DNA of 54,125 nt from a virus. A program made the translations under genes and the position numbers. Shown one piece after another: positions 16,601 to 25,714 of this stretch. A model generated the notes under the pieces. The model did not search any database, was not told the origin of the DNA, and was given only the letters and a program-made list of their open reading frames with translations. The stretch's first letter is position 1; each line of letters starts with the position of its first letter. The DNA lies in IMG/VR virus record IMGVR_UViG_3300048834_001323, positions 1 through 54,125 of that record. One strand, written 5' to 3'.

Positions 16601-19273
16601 TATTCAAGCACGATGGGAGGTGGCTACGGCCATGTTCAGACCATCGGGCCAAACGGCGAGCGGATTGATCAACACGGCGTTAATAAATTCAAGCAATCTA
16701 ACTTCCAGTGGTTTGTTCCGCCTCCGGGCGGTAGAGTTTCCGCAGGCTCCAAAGCTCCTAAGTATCTTCCTAAAAACAATGCCGCCGCCATCTCCTCGAC
16801 CGGCAACGGAGGCGGCGCTGACCCTCGCGCTTTCTTGGCCGAAATGGTTAGTTCCATTGACGGCACCCTGTCTAAAATCAGCGCTGTTCCTAAAGCGTGG
16901 GGTGCTGCGGTGCGCGATACAGGGCAAAACACAACTCGCTTCATGGCTCAGACTATGCTGGCTAATACCGAGTTGCAGCAGATGTTTATCGCCCTCGCCG
17001 GTCAAAAGAAGTTCGATGAGTTTGCAGCGAAGCTCCGCAAGACCGCAAACCAAATGGACTTTATGGTTAATCGCACCAAAGCGGTTAATGCAGCGCTCGA
17101 TGAAATGCAGGACAATCGGAAGAAAATCGCCTTATCTCAAATGGGCGATAATCCCGTTAATGCTCTGGAATTAGAGTTTGCTCCGGGCGGTAAATACGCA
17201 GACTTGCCGACTCGTGCCAAGAAAGCGCAAGAACAGGCGAACGCCGACTTAATCAAAAGAATGATAAAGTCAGGCGCGGTTAGCTCTCGCACTAATATCC
17301 CTGATGTAGCTAAAGCGACCAAAGAGGATTTACGCGCTTCCACTTACGCTGGCGTGGCGGAAAAAGCCCGTCGCGCAACCGAAGACTTCACCAAAGCTCA
17401 AAACGATCAAATTGCCATTCTCGATGTGTCCAATAAGTATCTTAAACAAAATAGTTACAATCAGATTGAGCTTTCACGAGCCGTTGAAGTTGCTAAGTTT
17501 GAGCAGGAGCAATACAACCAACTCATCAAAGACGGTGTGAAGGATGCCGACGCTAAAAATCAAGTCGCCTTGCGCTCGATCAGCTTCCAGGCCGCATACG
17601 ATCAAGCTCTCAGCACCAATGCTCTGACCGAATACTCGCAGCGGATGAACGATCTCACCAAAGAGTATGCGGCTCTTAATGATGAGAGCGTTCAGCAAAT
17701 CGCTCACAGGGCCGTCTTTGGCCGGGACGATGCCGGATACCTCGACAGCTTGCAGTTGGAAGCGGAGTATGTGGCGCGCGTAGCTTACGGGTTGGCTCAG
17801 ATCAACAAAGAGCAGATGGGAAGAAAGCGCGATCAAGGGGATTCTTTCGCGTTACTTGGTCAGAAATCCGATATTGCCGGTAAGGGCTTGTTCGGCGCGG
17901 CTTTCGATGAAGAAGCAACCCGAATCGCCACATTCATGTCCCGTCGCAATGAAATCTTCCGTAGAACAGGGGATAGTGCCTACGCCTTGAAAACAGCCGA
18001 GGACGAAGCCTTCTCCGAGATGATAATTAACCGTTTGGCTAAAATGGTCGATTATCAAAAGGAACACAATCAGGCGATCTACGAAACGGCTCTTTCTTAT
18101 CAGTTGGCGACGATCAAGGCCGGTATCTACAACACGACTGTTTCAGGCTCTTTTGACCAGGAAAAGTTGCTGGCGTATGCTGAAGCCGAAGACGCCGCCC
18201 GTAAAGAAGCTAAAGCAAATAATTGGAATAACGATCAATTACGCGAAAGCATTCGGCTTCGCAAGCAAGACATTGATTTAAGGATGGCCGGTAATAAAGT
18301 CAGCGAGGCTTCAAGCCGTAATTTAGCAATGGCGAATCAGTTGATTGATATTCGCGCGTCTTACGCTCAAGCACAACGAGAGCTTACGGCAGATTCCGGG
18401 CATTACAGCAATCTTGTCGATCAGTTGGAGATCGAAAAAGAGAAAATGATAGCTGCGGGGAAGTGGGTCGAATTAACTGAAGAACAAATCCAACTTCAGG
18501 ACGAATTATACGATAAAGCGAAAAAGATGGATCAACTCGCCATCACGAAAATAACGATGGGCCTTCAACAACAGATCGAGGCAATGTCTTACACGGCAGG
18601 CGCGGCGCGCGATGCGTTCAACCGAAGCGCCGAGCTTGACCGGATGCCGGGAATGACTGCCGAAACCCGCGATCAAATCATGGGTATGGAAACATACCTG
18701 CTTGGGCTGCAAAGAACAGAAGAAGCAACACGCGATTGGGCCGATAATGTGCGAGGCATCTTTGACAGCGCCTTGAATAATATCTACGAAACAGGATTCG
18801 GGAGCTTCTTTAGCAATGTGCTAAACGGCTTCGTGGATTTATTCAACAAGATTTCTTCTCAAATCCTGTCAGCGATGGCGACGAAGATGCTGATGAACTT
18901 AATTCCGGGCATGGGCGGCTTTGGCGGCATGATTACCGGCGCGGCCTCAGCGCCGATGTCGTTTGCCAGCGGAGCCAGCCGGATTCCGTTTGACGGGATG
19001 CCTGCCATACTGCACCGCAACGAAGCGGTTCTTAATGCAGCGCAGGCCGAAGATTGGCGCAGGAGCCAGAGCGTAATTGGTCGCGGCGGAAACACTTCTT
19101 TTGGTCGCGGCGGAGATTCTTCGATTGTAATCAATGTCGGAAACGTCAATACTCCCGATGCAAGGAAGTTTATGGCCGACATGGAAGGCGTGGCCGCGCA
19201 ACGGGGCCAGTCGCCATCGCGCCGCACCACCACAAAAAACATGAGAAAGACGGTTGACTCAGCACGAGGATAA
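13658..19273 (+). CDS. tape measure protein with embedded hydrolase-like domain
   Basis: At 1871 residues this is the largest gene and sets tail length. Residues 45-240 are coiled coil with a repeated KGAAEKRKASQ-type element. A hydrophobic segment lies at about 268-305, followed by a TP901-type core (residues 305-460). A long hydrophobic run at about 540-655 would form several membrane helices. Residues about 905-1020 resemble a CHAP or NlpC peptidoglycan-hydrolase fold, with C930, H992 in GYGHVQTIG and H1006. The C-terminus has the ILHRNEAVLN box common in tape measures. The stop overlaps the next gene's possible upstream start. The hydrolase would help the tail cross the cell wall; its activity is inferred. 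Confidence 0.9.
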   Translation: MAHAKFTGDAKQLFSVIDQIKKEVRSLREESTKINFGSSPSGGGKVSDISKMAAQRRAASQAIINGIKEETAAAIKGAAEKRKASQDNINYLREQASMETALAQEKRKSAAEAIKGAAEERKASQAVVNAKREETAQIQKVASQRKAASESVIQGINKEIAALKKKTAAHQESINAAKASSAAQLEADKLALSGSRKRLSLMREEDYAKQRAKKADVDLQKSGRKFHADWAEAARMNAVGVDKFGNAIKKTAAETKKLRGEMGLIRTAAKRFLATMLAFATGYLVITGLTRAFGALKYAILDFNDLISRTRISFTTMMDGNAKAADRLLVQLQKFAATTSFSFTDLLPLSKQMIALGVATKDQVIPAMEGIGGAAAALDVGAEGMGRIIRALGQMGQRARASAEEFNQQLADVGVNGLKYLAEAYGKSQSQIVEYMKKGMIGGKDAQKAVLEGLRREYSKHLKAQENEFSVSWSNIKDSATVVVAQAFKPMFSSLSKFTKEISDIVSTDAFAKWAQDTATRVQVFGGKILGVFKVIYDFLTSGSPLAQAALYGLTAAIIRMAVVAIFGSLWSSIAVIATWVSSIVVGMWTAGAAVVTFVRTATIASLWARFTAVLAAARLAVVTFGTTSATSFIVAGGPLAWLIAAIAAFGIAWATNLGGIRDLTSKWARGIVEAIAGAYDWIAEKTGGEGGFLASTKSYLDNGGFDKDMASLKSTLVSTLALPSFDIKRMLADANKEIAAAFKNAPSIPGITPAKLLPEKDDGEKRRKAAAAAAARLEKDKLQDMIAMYDQLAKAVEDSTKRQMGALTSLRDKLRDLFGTMQDTLLKEGVITNPLGPLISSFERFISLGSRMKEVVNKARLSLDAIGNARAPFQSRLDTMSGGDGSGVGYSGGGATSGGSSGSSKGEAIARIAAARIASGEARNFVRLCQRLARTTVQQVSDAYNRYFSGSAKSTMRNFQKAGIGGRYKPGMKLAPGSLLYSSTMGGGYGHVQTIGPNGERIDQHGVNKFKQSNFQWFVPPPGGRVSAGSKAPKYLPKNNAAAISSTGNGGGADPRAFLAEMVSSIDGTLSKISAVPKAWGAAVRDTGQNTTRFMAQTMLANTELQQMFIALAGQKKFDEFAAKLRKTANQMDFMVNRTKAVNAALDEMQDNRKKIALSQMGDNPVNALELEFAPGGKYADLPTRAKKAQEQANADLIKRMIKSGAVSSRTNIPDVAKATKEDLRASTYAGVAEKARRATEDFTKAQNDQIAILDVSNKYLKQNSYNQIELSRAVEVAKFEQEQYNQLIKDGVKDADAKNQVALRSISFQAAYDQALSTNALTEYSQRMNDLTKEYAALNDESVQQIAHRAVFGRDDAGYLDSLQLEAEYVARVAYGLAQINKEQMGRKRDQGDSFALLGQKSDIAGKGLFGAAFDEEATRIATFMSRRNEIFRRTGDSAYALKTAEDEAFSEMIINRLAKMVDYQKEHNQAIYETALSYQLATIKAGIYNTTVSGSFDQEKLLAYAEAEDAARKEAKANNWNNDQLRESIRLRKQDIDLRMAGNKVSEASSRNLAMANQLIDIRASYAQAQRELTADSGHYSNLVDQLEIEKEKMIAAGKWVELTEEQIQLQDELYDKAKKMDQLAITKITMGLQQQIEAMSYTAGAARDAFNRSAELDRMPGMTAETRDQIMGMETYLLGLQRTEEATRDWADNVRGIFDSALNNIYETGFGSFFSNVLNGFVDLFNKISSQILSAMATKMLMNLIPGMGGFGGMITGAASAPMSFASGASRIPFDGMPAILHRNEAVLNAAQAEDWRRSQSVIGRGGNTSFGRGGDSSIVINVGNVNTPDARKFMADMEGVAAQRGQSPSRRTTTKNMRKTVDSARG

Positions 19274-19274
19274 C

Positions 19275-19955
19275 ATGAGAACTTGGAACAATACCTACCC
19301 TATATTTAACGATAGCATTATTCAGGAATCAGTCGGGAGCCTTCAGTTTTCGACGAAGCGATTCGTGGCCCGTAAGTCCGAGTCCCGCAGCCGGAGCGCG
19401 TTTAAGGATTACTGGATTCTTGACCTGTCAAATCTCTTGCTGAGTCCTGAACAATACGAAGAAATACTCGCTTTCAACATGGCGAGTGTCGGCGCTTTGA
19501 AAGAGATACTCGTTCGTAATGCCCGGTGGTGCCTGCTGGAAAGTTACGATCTGATTCCGGCTTTGATTGACCCCATCGAAGGCGATGCTTCAAAGTTCCA
19601 ACTGGCAAAGACGGTAGAGTATCAGGGGCGCGAGTTTAGCTATGATGTCCATTTTCCTAACTACAACTACCCGCCACTCATCGACCTGAACAAAGAAGAT
19701 TGGACACCTCTTCCTGAATTGCAGATATGGGTCGGAGGGGTAGAGCGGCTGACCGGATGGACGGTAGATCGCAACAGTGGCATCGTTACTTTTACATCGA
19801 ATATCCCCGCTCAGATCGAGGCGACCGGAGGCTTCTATACGAAGATGATCGCTCCTGACGCCATTCCGGTTACGCTGGATGGGCCGATGTTTCGCGTCAG
19901 CGGCTCGGTCAATTTCATCGAGCCGTTCGAGGGCGTAGAGGAGTTCTTAGGATAA
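19275..19955 (+). CDS. distal tail protein, DUF2460-like
   Basis: GAGG lies five bases before the ATG at 19275, preferred over the TTG at 19254. The 226-residue product carries a strand-rich C-terminal pattern GWTVDRNSGIVTFTSNIPAQ, then GGFYTKMI, typical of DUF2460 and gene-transfer-agent gp12-type proteins at the tail tip. It follows the tape measure and precedes the hub, as expected. It would link the tail tube to the baseplate hub. Confidence 0.7.
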   Translation: MRTWNNTYPIFNDSIIQESVGSLQFSTKRFVARKSESRSRSAFKDYWILDLSNLLLSPEQYEEILAFNMASVGALKEILVRNARWCLLESYDLIPALIDPIEGDASKFQLAKTVEYQGREFSYDVHFPNYNYPPLIDLNKEDWTPLPELQIWVGGVERLTGWTVDRNSGIVTFTSNIPAQIEATGGFYTKMIAPDAIPVTLDGPMFRVSGSVNFIEPFEGVEEFLG

Positions 19956-21607
19956 TGTCTTGCGATTACAAATTACGGGCAGAGCCGATGCCTGAAGAGC
20001 CGCCTGCTGGATTCACATACCAATATCAGTGGACAAGCAGCGAAGAGGGCGTTGGTGTCATTGGCGATAAGCAGGAAATCAACGTCTCGGTAGCAGACGA
20101 TCACTCCGTCACCTTTTACTGCGAAGTTTATTTAGTAGGTGAAAGTGGCGTGAAATGTTCTCTTTCCGAAGAGTATCAGATTGATTGCGGAAGCCCACCG
20201 CCGCCTGCTGACGAATGTGGATTAACGGGGACATTCGCGGCGATCAAGCACTCGAATCAACCCTCTTCCTGGACACTCAGCCTTACCGCAGAGATTGTGG
20301 GCTACCCACCATCGGTCGATCCGGTCAATGTGACTTGGGATATTTTTGCGGGGCAGCAAGTATCCGAAATTCCGGTAGCAACTGTTTACGGAGTGGGGCC
20401 AACCGCCAGTGTTCTCTACGGCAGTCTCGCTTATAGCGCGTGGTATACCATCCGTATGACAGTCGTTGATGCGCGCGGCTGCGTTGCCTCTTCAGTCCAG
20501 TTGATTAAGATTGATTCAAGTTGCCCTGACGGAAAATACTTCAATGGCCTGGAGTGCGTTGATAAACCAGATGAAGACGGCGACCCGCCTCCAACATTTC
20601 CCCCTTGCGCTGATGGGTTTCATTGGGATGTTGAAGCGAAGGCGTGCGTCCCGTCATGGTGCAGCGTTGTCCCCGGCGCTCCGGCGCAAAGAAGCGGAGG
20701 TAGGCTCGTCCCGTCAGCGATGTATGAAGAGCTTATTACGACATGGAATGAGCATTTCTGGGTGTTGTGCATCAAACCTTTGTATGGCGACTGGGAGGCT
20801 TACAACTCGGTCGACATCGCATTCACTCATCCATCCTATACCTCCAAAAACGGGAAAAACCCCATCCCTTCTCTGGTCTCATTACCTTCGCGCGGCGTTG
20901 ACATATCATCGGTCGCCAACACGCTCAAACTGGAAGCCGACAGCACCGATGCCATCATCGTTAATTTTGACCAAAAGAAAGTCAGGAACGGTTATTATCA
21001 GAAGGCGACTTACGAATTGTTTCGCGTCACGCCGAGCGACCTGTCCCTGCGATGGGTCGCTTCAAGTGGCACTATCGGGCTGTCGCAGACCGGAGAAATT
21101 GACGCCACTATCGAGTTAATATCTTGGGAAGATATGGCGCAGAAGCCGATTGGAGACGACCAGACTTATCTGTGCCGCCATCAATTCGGGGTGGGCGGAT
21201 GCCGGAACTCCATGCTCAACAATGGGCCGCTATTGGCGGATTGGACGCGCTACGGCTCAGTCATTGAAGAACACAACCGCTCACGATTTACGGTGCGATT
21301 GACGGGGACTTCAGGTTCAGGCGATGTGTTCTTCGACCGGCTCCGCGACGGTCAGGTTTATTTTGCCGGAGGCGACAACGAATACTTGATGCGCGACATC
21401 AAGCAGGGCGCATGGGTTGCTGGCAGCGGGGACGTGGTGATTACTTTGCGCGAGATCGCTAATTACTTGCCGCAGGTGGGTGATGCGGTTCATGTGATGG
21501 CAGGGTGTGTCAAGAACCCGGAGATGTGTAAGCAGTATGATAATATAAAAAATTACGGCGGATTCTTATATATCCCGTTGAGAGAGGGTGTGATGAATCG
21601 TGCCTGA
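19955..21607 (+). CDS. tail tip hub protein (BR0599/DUF2163-like) with Ig-like N-terminus
   Basis: The start overlaps the previous stop (GATAATG). The C-terminal 250 residues match the BR0599 pattern: CRHQFGVGGCRNSM, a strand-rich middle, then VGDAVHVMAGCVKNPEMC and a final GGFLYIPL. The first 260 residues are an unusual extension with two Ig-like beta-domains (CDYKLRAEPMPEEPPAGF, then YQYQW) and a Cys-rich EGF-like stretch (CPDGKYFNGLEC, then CADGFHWDVEAKAC). The first Ig-like module resembles part of the Gly-Ser fibre protein at 27858. It would sit at the tail tip and probably display the N-terminal domains outward. Confidence 0.72.
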   Translation: MSCDYKLRAEPMPEEPPAGFTYQYQWTSSEEGVGVIGDKQEINVSVADDHSVTFYCEVYLVGESGVKCSLSEEYQIDCGSPPPPADECGLTGTFAAIKHSNQPSSWTLSLTAEIVGYPPSVDPVNVTWDIFAGQQVSEIPVATVYGVGPTASVLYGSLAYSAWYTIRMTVVDARGCVASSVQLIKIDSSCPDGKYFNGLECVDKPDEDGDPPPTFPPCADGFHWDVEAKACVPSWCSVVPGAPAQRSGGRLVPSAMYEELITTWNEHFWVLCIKPLYGDWEAYNSVDIAFTHPSYTSKNGKNPIPSLVSLPSRGVDISSVANTLKLEADSTDAIIVNFDQKKVRNGYYQKATYELFRVTPSDLSLRWVASSGTIGLSQTGEIDATIELISWEDMAQKPIGDDQTYLCRHQFGVGGCRNSMLNNGPLLADWTRYGSVIEEHNRSRFTVRLTGTSGSGDVFFDRLRDGQVYFAGGDNEYLMRDIKQGAWVAGSGDVVITLREIANYLPQVGDAVHVMAGCVKNPEMCKQYDNIKNYGGFLYIPLREGVMNRA

Positions 21608-22160
21608 AGAATCCTTTATCAAATTCCTCCCCGCCCAATCATCCCGCTCCCAAATGCTCCGGGCCATCCGCCGCTATATTGGCGTGGAGTATTCCATGAG
21701 AAATGTTTATGTGCGCGAAAGGCCCGATGGTTCGCTCTACGGCAAGACCGACTGCCTGCGCCTGTTGCTCATGGCCTGCCGCGATGTCGGCTATCTGCCT
21801 CCTGAATTTAACATGAACATGAAGCGGCCAAGGGAAGCCAATGGCAGACCGCCTTCGCCATCGGACACGGTGTGGCAGATGCTCGAAACGAATTGCGAAA
21901 AAATTGATAAAGAAGCGGCGATGCCGGGAGATGTGCTGCTGATGCAGTTCGATGACGTTGATCCGCGCCTCAATGAGATACATCACGTCGCCATGAAGAC
22001 AAGTAACGATCCGTTCCCGTATGGTATGATGATTCATGCCCTCAACTCTGAAGCCGATGGTTCGGGGCGCGTTCAGGAAGTGACGATTAACCAACTTTCT
22101 TTTGGCCGCATTAAAAGTGCTTACTCGATTAAAGGAATTGTAAACGACTTATGCCAGTAG
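21600..22160 (+). CDS. NlpC/P60-type tail cell-wall peptidase
   Basis: The GTG start at 21600 overlaps the hub gene by eight bases. The 186-residue protein shows the nucleophile motif YGKTDCLRLL (D51, C52), a GDVLLMQFDD strand and the histidine motif IHHVAMKTS (H128-H129), the plan of NlpC/P60 cysteine peptidases that cut peptidoglycan stems. Its place after the BR0599-like hub matches the gene-transfer-agent gp14 arrangement. It would act at the tail tip during entry. Confidence 0.8.
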   Translation: MPEESFIKFLPAQSSRSQMLRAIRRYIGVEYSMRNVYVRERPDGSLYGKTDCLRLLLMACRDVGYLPPEFNMNMKRPREANGRPPSPSDTVWQMLETNCEKIDKEAAMPGDVLLMQFDDVDPRLNEIHHVAMKTSNDPFPYGMMIHALNSEADGSGRVQEVTINQLSFGRIKSAYSIKGIVNDLCQ

Positions 22161-22846
22161 AGAATAAAAGAATTAGATCGTGTGATGCTACACCTGAAGA
22201 CGAATCTTTGATTTGCCTGCTTTATAATTCGGGCCTTAGCTCAATTAAAGTCGCCGCTCAGGTGGGATTTTCAAAACCGACCGTTCTGAAAGCCTTGCGC
22301 CGAAACGGGGTTGAGATCAGGAAGCATGGCAATCCTGACGCGACTTCTAAGGTATGCGTTGATTGCTCGGTTGAAAAAGAAATTGGTGAGTTTTATGTTC
22401 GTCAGCCGCGCTGTAAAAAATGTTTAATCGCTCGGAACGCGGAATACAAAAGAAATAATCGTGAATTAGTAAGGAAGTGGGGGCGGGATTATAGTAAGAG
22501 GCACAGGGCTGAAAACAGAATTAAAGATAGGATTTGGGCGGCTGATAATCCAGAAAAAGTTCGTCTCGGTAAAATGAGGGCGAGTCATAATCACCTTAAT
22601 CATAAAGGGATATGCACACTTCAGGAATGGTTAGATATTCTGGAAAAATATGATCACAAATGTTTGCGCTGCGGGTCTGAAAGCAAGATAACCCTCGACC
22701 ATATCATTCCGGCCAGCCGTGTCGGATCGAGCAATACGGCTGATAATTTACAGCCGTTATGCCATTCTTGCAATTCAGGGAAGCAGGCTAAGGTTATAGA
22801 TTACAGGCCGGATAAGTCGTGCTTAGTAAACAGGGATAAACAATGA
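22151..22846 (+). CDS. HNH endonuclease, probably free-standing homing type
   Basis: The 231-residue protein has a helix-turn-helix at about residues 30-52 (SSIKVAAQVGFSKPTVLKAL), a Cys pair region (C69, C72, C88, C91) likely to bind zinc, and a C-terminal HNH domain with C171-x2-C174, D183-H184, N199 and C204-H205-x-C207-N208. It overlaps both neighbours by a few bases and separates two tail genes that are adjacent in related layouts, as expected of a mobile endonuclease gene. It would nick or cut DNA to spread or exclude competing genomes. Confidence 0.88.
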   Translation: MPVENKRIRSCDATPEDESLICLLYNSGLSSIKVAAQVGFSKPTVLKALRRNGVEIRKHGNPDATSKVCVDCSVEKEIGEFYVRQPRCKKCLIARNAEYKRNNRELVRKWGRDYSKRHRAENRIKDRIWAADNPEKVRLGKMRASHNHLNHKGICTLQEWLDILEKYDHKCLRCGSESKITLDHIIPASRVGSSNTADNLQPLCHSCNSGKQAKVIDYRPDKSCLVNRDKQ

Positions 22847-25182
22847 GTTCATCTGTTGGAGCGGTTGCACAACTGGGAACTGCCGTTCTTGGCGGGGTTA
22901 TTGGAGGGCCGTTGGGATATAGCGTGGGCAACCTCGTAGGCAGCCTCCTCTTCGGCCCAAAACCGCATGACACAGCCGCCCTTCAAAAGCTCCAGGTCGA
23001 AACCAGTGAATACGGCGTCTTTATCAAAGAGTTCTACGGCTCCATGCTGACGAGCGGTAACATCATTGACTGCCGCTACAAGAACGGCAAGCCCTCCGGC
23101 ATCACTACAAAGAAAAAGAAAATATCTCCTAAAGGCGGCACAGGCGCAGGCGCTCCGGCGACCGAAACCGAGATCATCGAATACTACCTCACCGCAGCCT
23201 ATCTGCTTGGTCGGGGGCCGCTCGACGTTGATAAAATCTGGATGGAAGATGATGGCGAAAAGAAACTCATCTACAACCGATACGGGGAAACCAGGAAGAA
23301 ACGGGGCTACGACCTCACGCCACAGTTAGACATCTTCGGCAACGTGGTCGCAGAGCTATCTGACAAGGTTCAGTTGTATCGCGGCCTTGAATCACAGCCG
23401 GTCAACCCCATTCTCGAAGAGTTCCACCCTGACGGCGTTCCTTCCTATCACGGCACCGCTTATGTTTTATTCAACAAACTCAAGGTCAAGAGTGTGCCGA
23501 GTTTTAGCTTCTTGGTTCGCAACAATATCACAGGCCGCAAAGAAATCGTTCAACATCGCCTGGAGCGTTGTGGCATCCCGTCCGACCGCATTGATCTCAG
23601 CCAACTCTCCGGCTCGGTCTGCGGCGCGGTTGTAGCGCAACGCGAGGGCGCGGCTCAGTTATGTGAGAGCATCGCCATCACCTCCCTGTGCGATATGGCC
23701 TTTGTGGATGGCTTGATAACGGATCGCAACCGTCAAGCCCCTCTTTTTTGGCCGCTTGTCCAAGAAGAAATGGCAGCGTTTGAAGCTGACGAAAATGGCG
23801 CGTCTGACAATGCTCCCGACCCTTACAAAGTCTCGACCATTAACGAAACGGATTTGCCAAGCCGGTTCAAGGTGCAGTTCCAGAACACCGAGCTTGATTA
23901 CGCCGATGATTCAGCCCCGGCAGATCGCAACACAGCCACTCATTTTAACGAGCAAAGCATCACCCTCCCCATCTCCGGTCAGTATGAAGATATGGTCGTT
24001 CTTTCTAAAGTGTTGATAGATGAGTTGTGGGCCGCTAAGGATTCGGCGGAACTCCCACTCTTGCCACATCGCATCAAAGCCTCTCCGGGCGACGTGTATG
24101 AACTGCCGGAGGATTCAAGATACAAATATCTCCGCATTGGCGATCAGCAGATCGGGCCGGATGGTTTGCTGTATCACAAAGCCACCTCCTACGACCCTGG
24201 CGTATACGGGCAATATCCGGTTTCTTATACGCCGCCTCACCCGCCTTCTGAAGTCGATGTTTACGAAGAGCCTCAAATCGTGATTTCAGATACAGTGGCG
24301 CTGCATGATGAAATGGCTGCGGGGCCAGGGTTTCTTTCCGGCGTTTCGGTTTCGGCAGAATCGGCGTTTGATGGCGCGCAACTTCAAAGCGATGAACTCG
24401 GCAATGTCGATTATGGGTTCAAAGCCATCATCGGCAAGACCCTCACCCCCTACTACTTCCTTGAAGAAGAAACAACACGCATCAACTACGATAAATCCAT
24501 TCGCTTGCGATTGGTCGACGGCGAATTATCTTCAACAACAGAAGAATTACTTCGCAACAAGAAAGCCAACACGATATTGATTGGTAATCTTTCGCTGCAA
24601 TTCATGGAAGCCGAGCAGGTCGATGATAATGAGTGGTTGATTACCGGCCTACTCCCAGGTCGGGACGGTTCGGATTACGTCAACTCGTCTCCGCCCAACT
24701 CGCCGGTCATGGTCATTACTGACGACGCAGGCGCTTTAGATCAAGGTGTGGTCTGGACTCCGCTGCCTTACTCAGCGCTCAATTCTTCGCACGAATACTC
24801 GGTGGTTATGAACAGTCCGAACGGAGAATTTACCGGGCCTCTGTCATTTACCCCATCGGGCAATTCGGTTAAAACACTTTCTCCTGTTCACATTCGTTTG
24901 ATCGAGCGGGTAGCCGGAGTTCATGTTAAAATTGGCTTCTCGCCGCGCACCAGACTTAATCCTAATGCGTCATGGGCAATGACCAACGAAAGTGATCCGA
25001 CTTTATTCCGAGTTGAACTCAGCGGCGGTTTGGTCAAAACGGTGAGCGATAACGAAGTGGTGTTTACAGAAGCAGAACTTATTGCTCAATACGGGTTTGT
25101 CCCCGCGTCCTTGAGTGGTAAAATTCAAGGCAAGAACAATCTGACCGGACTTGGATTTATCCGCAACTTTGAAGGACTTTAA
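22843..25182 (+). CDS. tail hub, GTA TIM-barrel-like protein
   Basis: The 779-residue product begins with a hydrophobic Gly-rich segment (VAQLGTAVLGGVIGGPLGYS) and then the conserved LQVETSEYGVFIKEFYGSML region of central tail hub proteins of the gene-transfer-agent and phage-tail_3 type. A strand-rich C-terminal half follows. The start overlaps the HNH stop by four bases. It is the central baseplate component to which fibres attach. The original translational coupling with the NlpC/P60 gene is now interrupted by the HNH gene. Confidence 0.75.
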   Translation: MSSSVGAVAQLGTAVLGGVIGGPLGYSVGNLVGSLLFGPKPHDTAALQKLQVETSEYGVFIKEFYGSMLTSGNIIDCRYKNGKPSGITTKKKKISPKGGTGAGAPATETEIIEYYLTAAYLLGRGPLDVDKIWMEDDGEKKLIYNRYGETRKKRGYDLTPQLDIFGNVVAELSDKVQLYRGLESQPVNPILEEFHPDGVPSYHGTAYVLFNKLKVKSVPSFSFLVRNNITGRKEIVQHRLERCGIPSDRIDLSQLSGSVCGAVVAQREGAAQLCESIAITSLCDMAFVDGLITDRNRQAPLFWPLVQEEMAAFEADENGASDNAPDPYKVSTINETDLPSRFKVQFQNTELDYADDSAPADRNTATHFNEQSITLPISGQYEDMVVLSKVLIDELWAAKDSAELPLLPHRIKASPGDVYELPEDSRYKYLRIGDQQIGPDGLLYHKATSYDPGVYGQYPVSYTPPHPPSEVDVYEEPQIVISDTVALHDEMAAGPGFLSGVSVSAESAFDGAQLQSDELGNVDYGFKAIIGKTLTPYYFLEEETTRINYDKSIRLRLVDGELSSTTEELLRNKKANTILIGNLSLQFMEAEQVDDNEWLITGLLPGRDGSDYVNSSPPNSPVMVITDDAGALDQGVVWTPLPYSALNSSHEYSVVMNSPNGEFTGPLSFTPSGNSVKTLSPVHIRLIERVAGVHVKIGFSPRTRLNPNASWAMTNESDPTLFRVELSGGLVKTVSDNEVVFTEAELIAQYGFVPASLSGKIQGKNNLTGLGFIRNFEGL

Positions 25183-25184
25183 TC

Positions 25185-25712
25185 ATGGCTACTACAGGCG
25201 CTCCCCTTAACCTACCTTATCTTGAAGACAACGAATCCGCGCCGGAAATCCCCTGGCGCGTTGCGATGGACGCCATCAATAATGGCTTCTCTGAGTTTGA
25301 TGGCGGCGATGGCGGCGGCGGGGCTGTTTTTTCGCGCGCCCAGGCAACGGTCACTTCTTCTGGTCTCGACCCTTTGGATGCCGATGCCGCTAAAAGCATT
25401 GATTTAGGCAAAGGTGGTTTGATTTACTTAATCGAAACCAATCTCCCTGCATGGGTAACGATCTACACCAATGAAGAAGCGAGGACTAACGACCTGTCCA
25501 GAGATGTCAGCGCTGACCCTAAGAGCGGCACCGGGGTATTGGCTGAAGTCGTCACCGGCTCAGGATTATTACGCATCCCCATGTCGCCTCCCGCTACTTA
25601 CTGGAATGACGAAATGCCGATCAGCACCGCCCTTCCGGTCAAAATAGTGAGCTATTATGACATCAATGCCGAGATTGAATTAACTGTTCATTACTTAGAA
25701 ATAGAAAGTTAA
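25185..25712 (+). CDS. minor tail or baseplate protein, unknown
   Basis: The 175-residue protein starts two bases after the hub gene. A Gly/Asp-rich linker (residues 38-48) joins a short N-terminal part to a beta-rich domain with GLIYLIETNLPAWVTIY and a terminal IELTVHYLEIES strand. The texture is that of small jelly-roll domains at the tail tip. No family is named. Confidence 0.6.
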   Translation: MATTGAPLNLPYLEDNESAPEIPWRVAMDAINNGFSEFDGGDGGGGAVFSRAQATVTSSGLDPLDADAAKSIDLGKGGLIYLIETNLPAWVTIYTNEEARTNDLSRDVSADPKSGTGVLAEVVTGSGLLRIPMSPPATYWNDEMPISTALPVKIVSYYDINAEIELTVHYLEIES

Positions 25713-25714
25713 TC

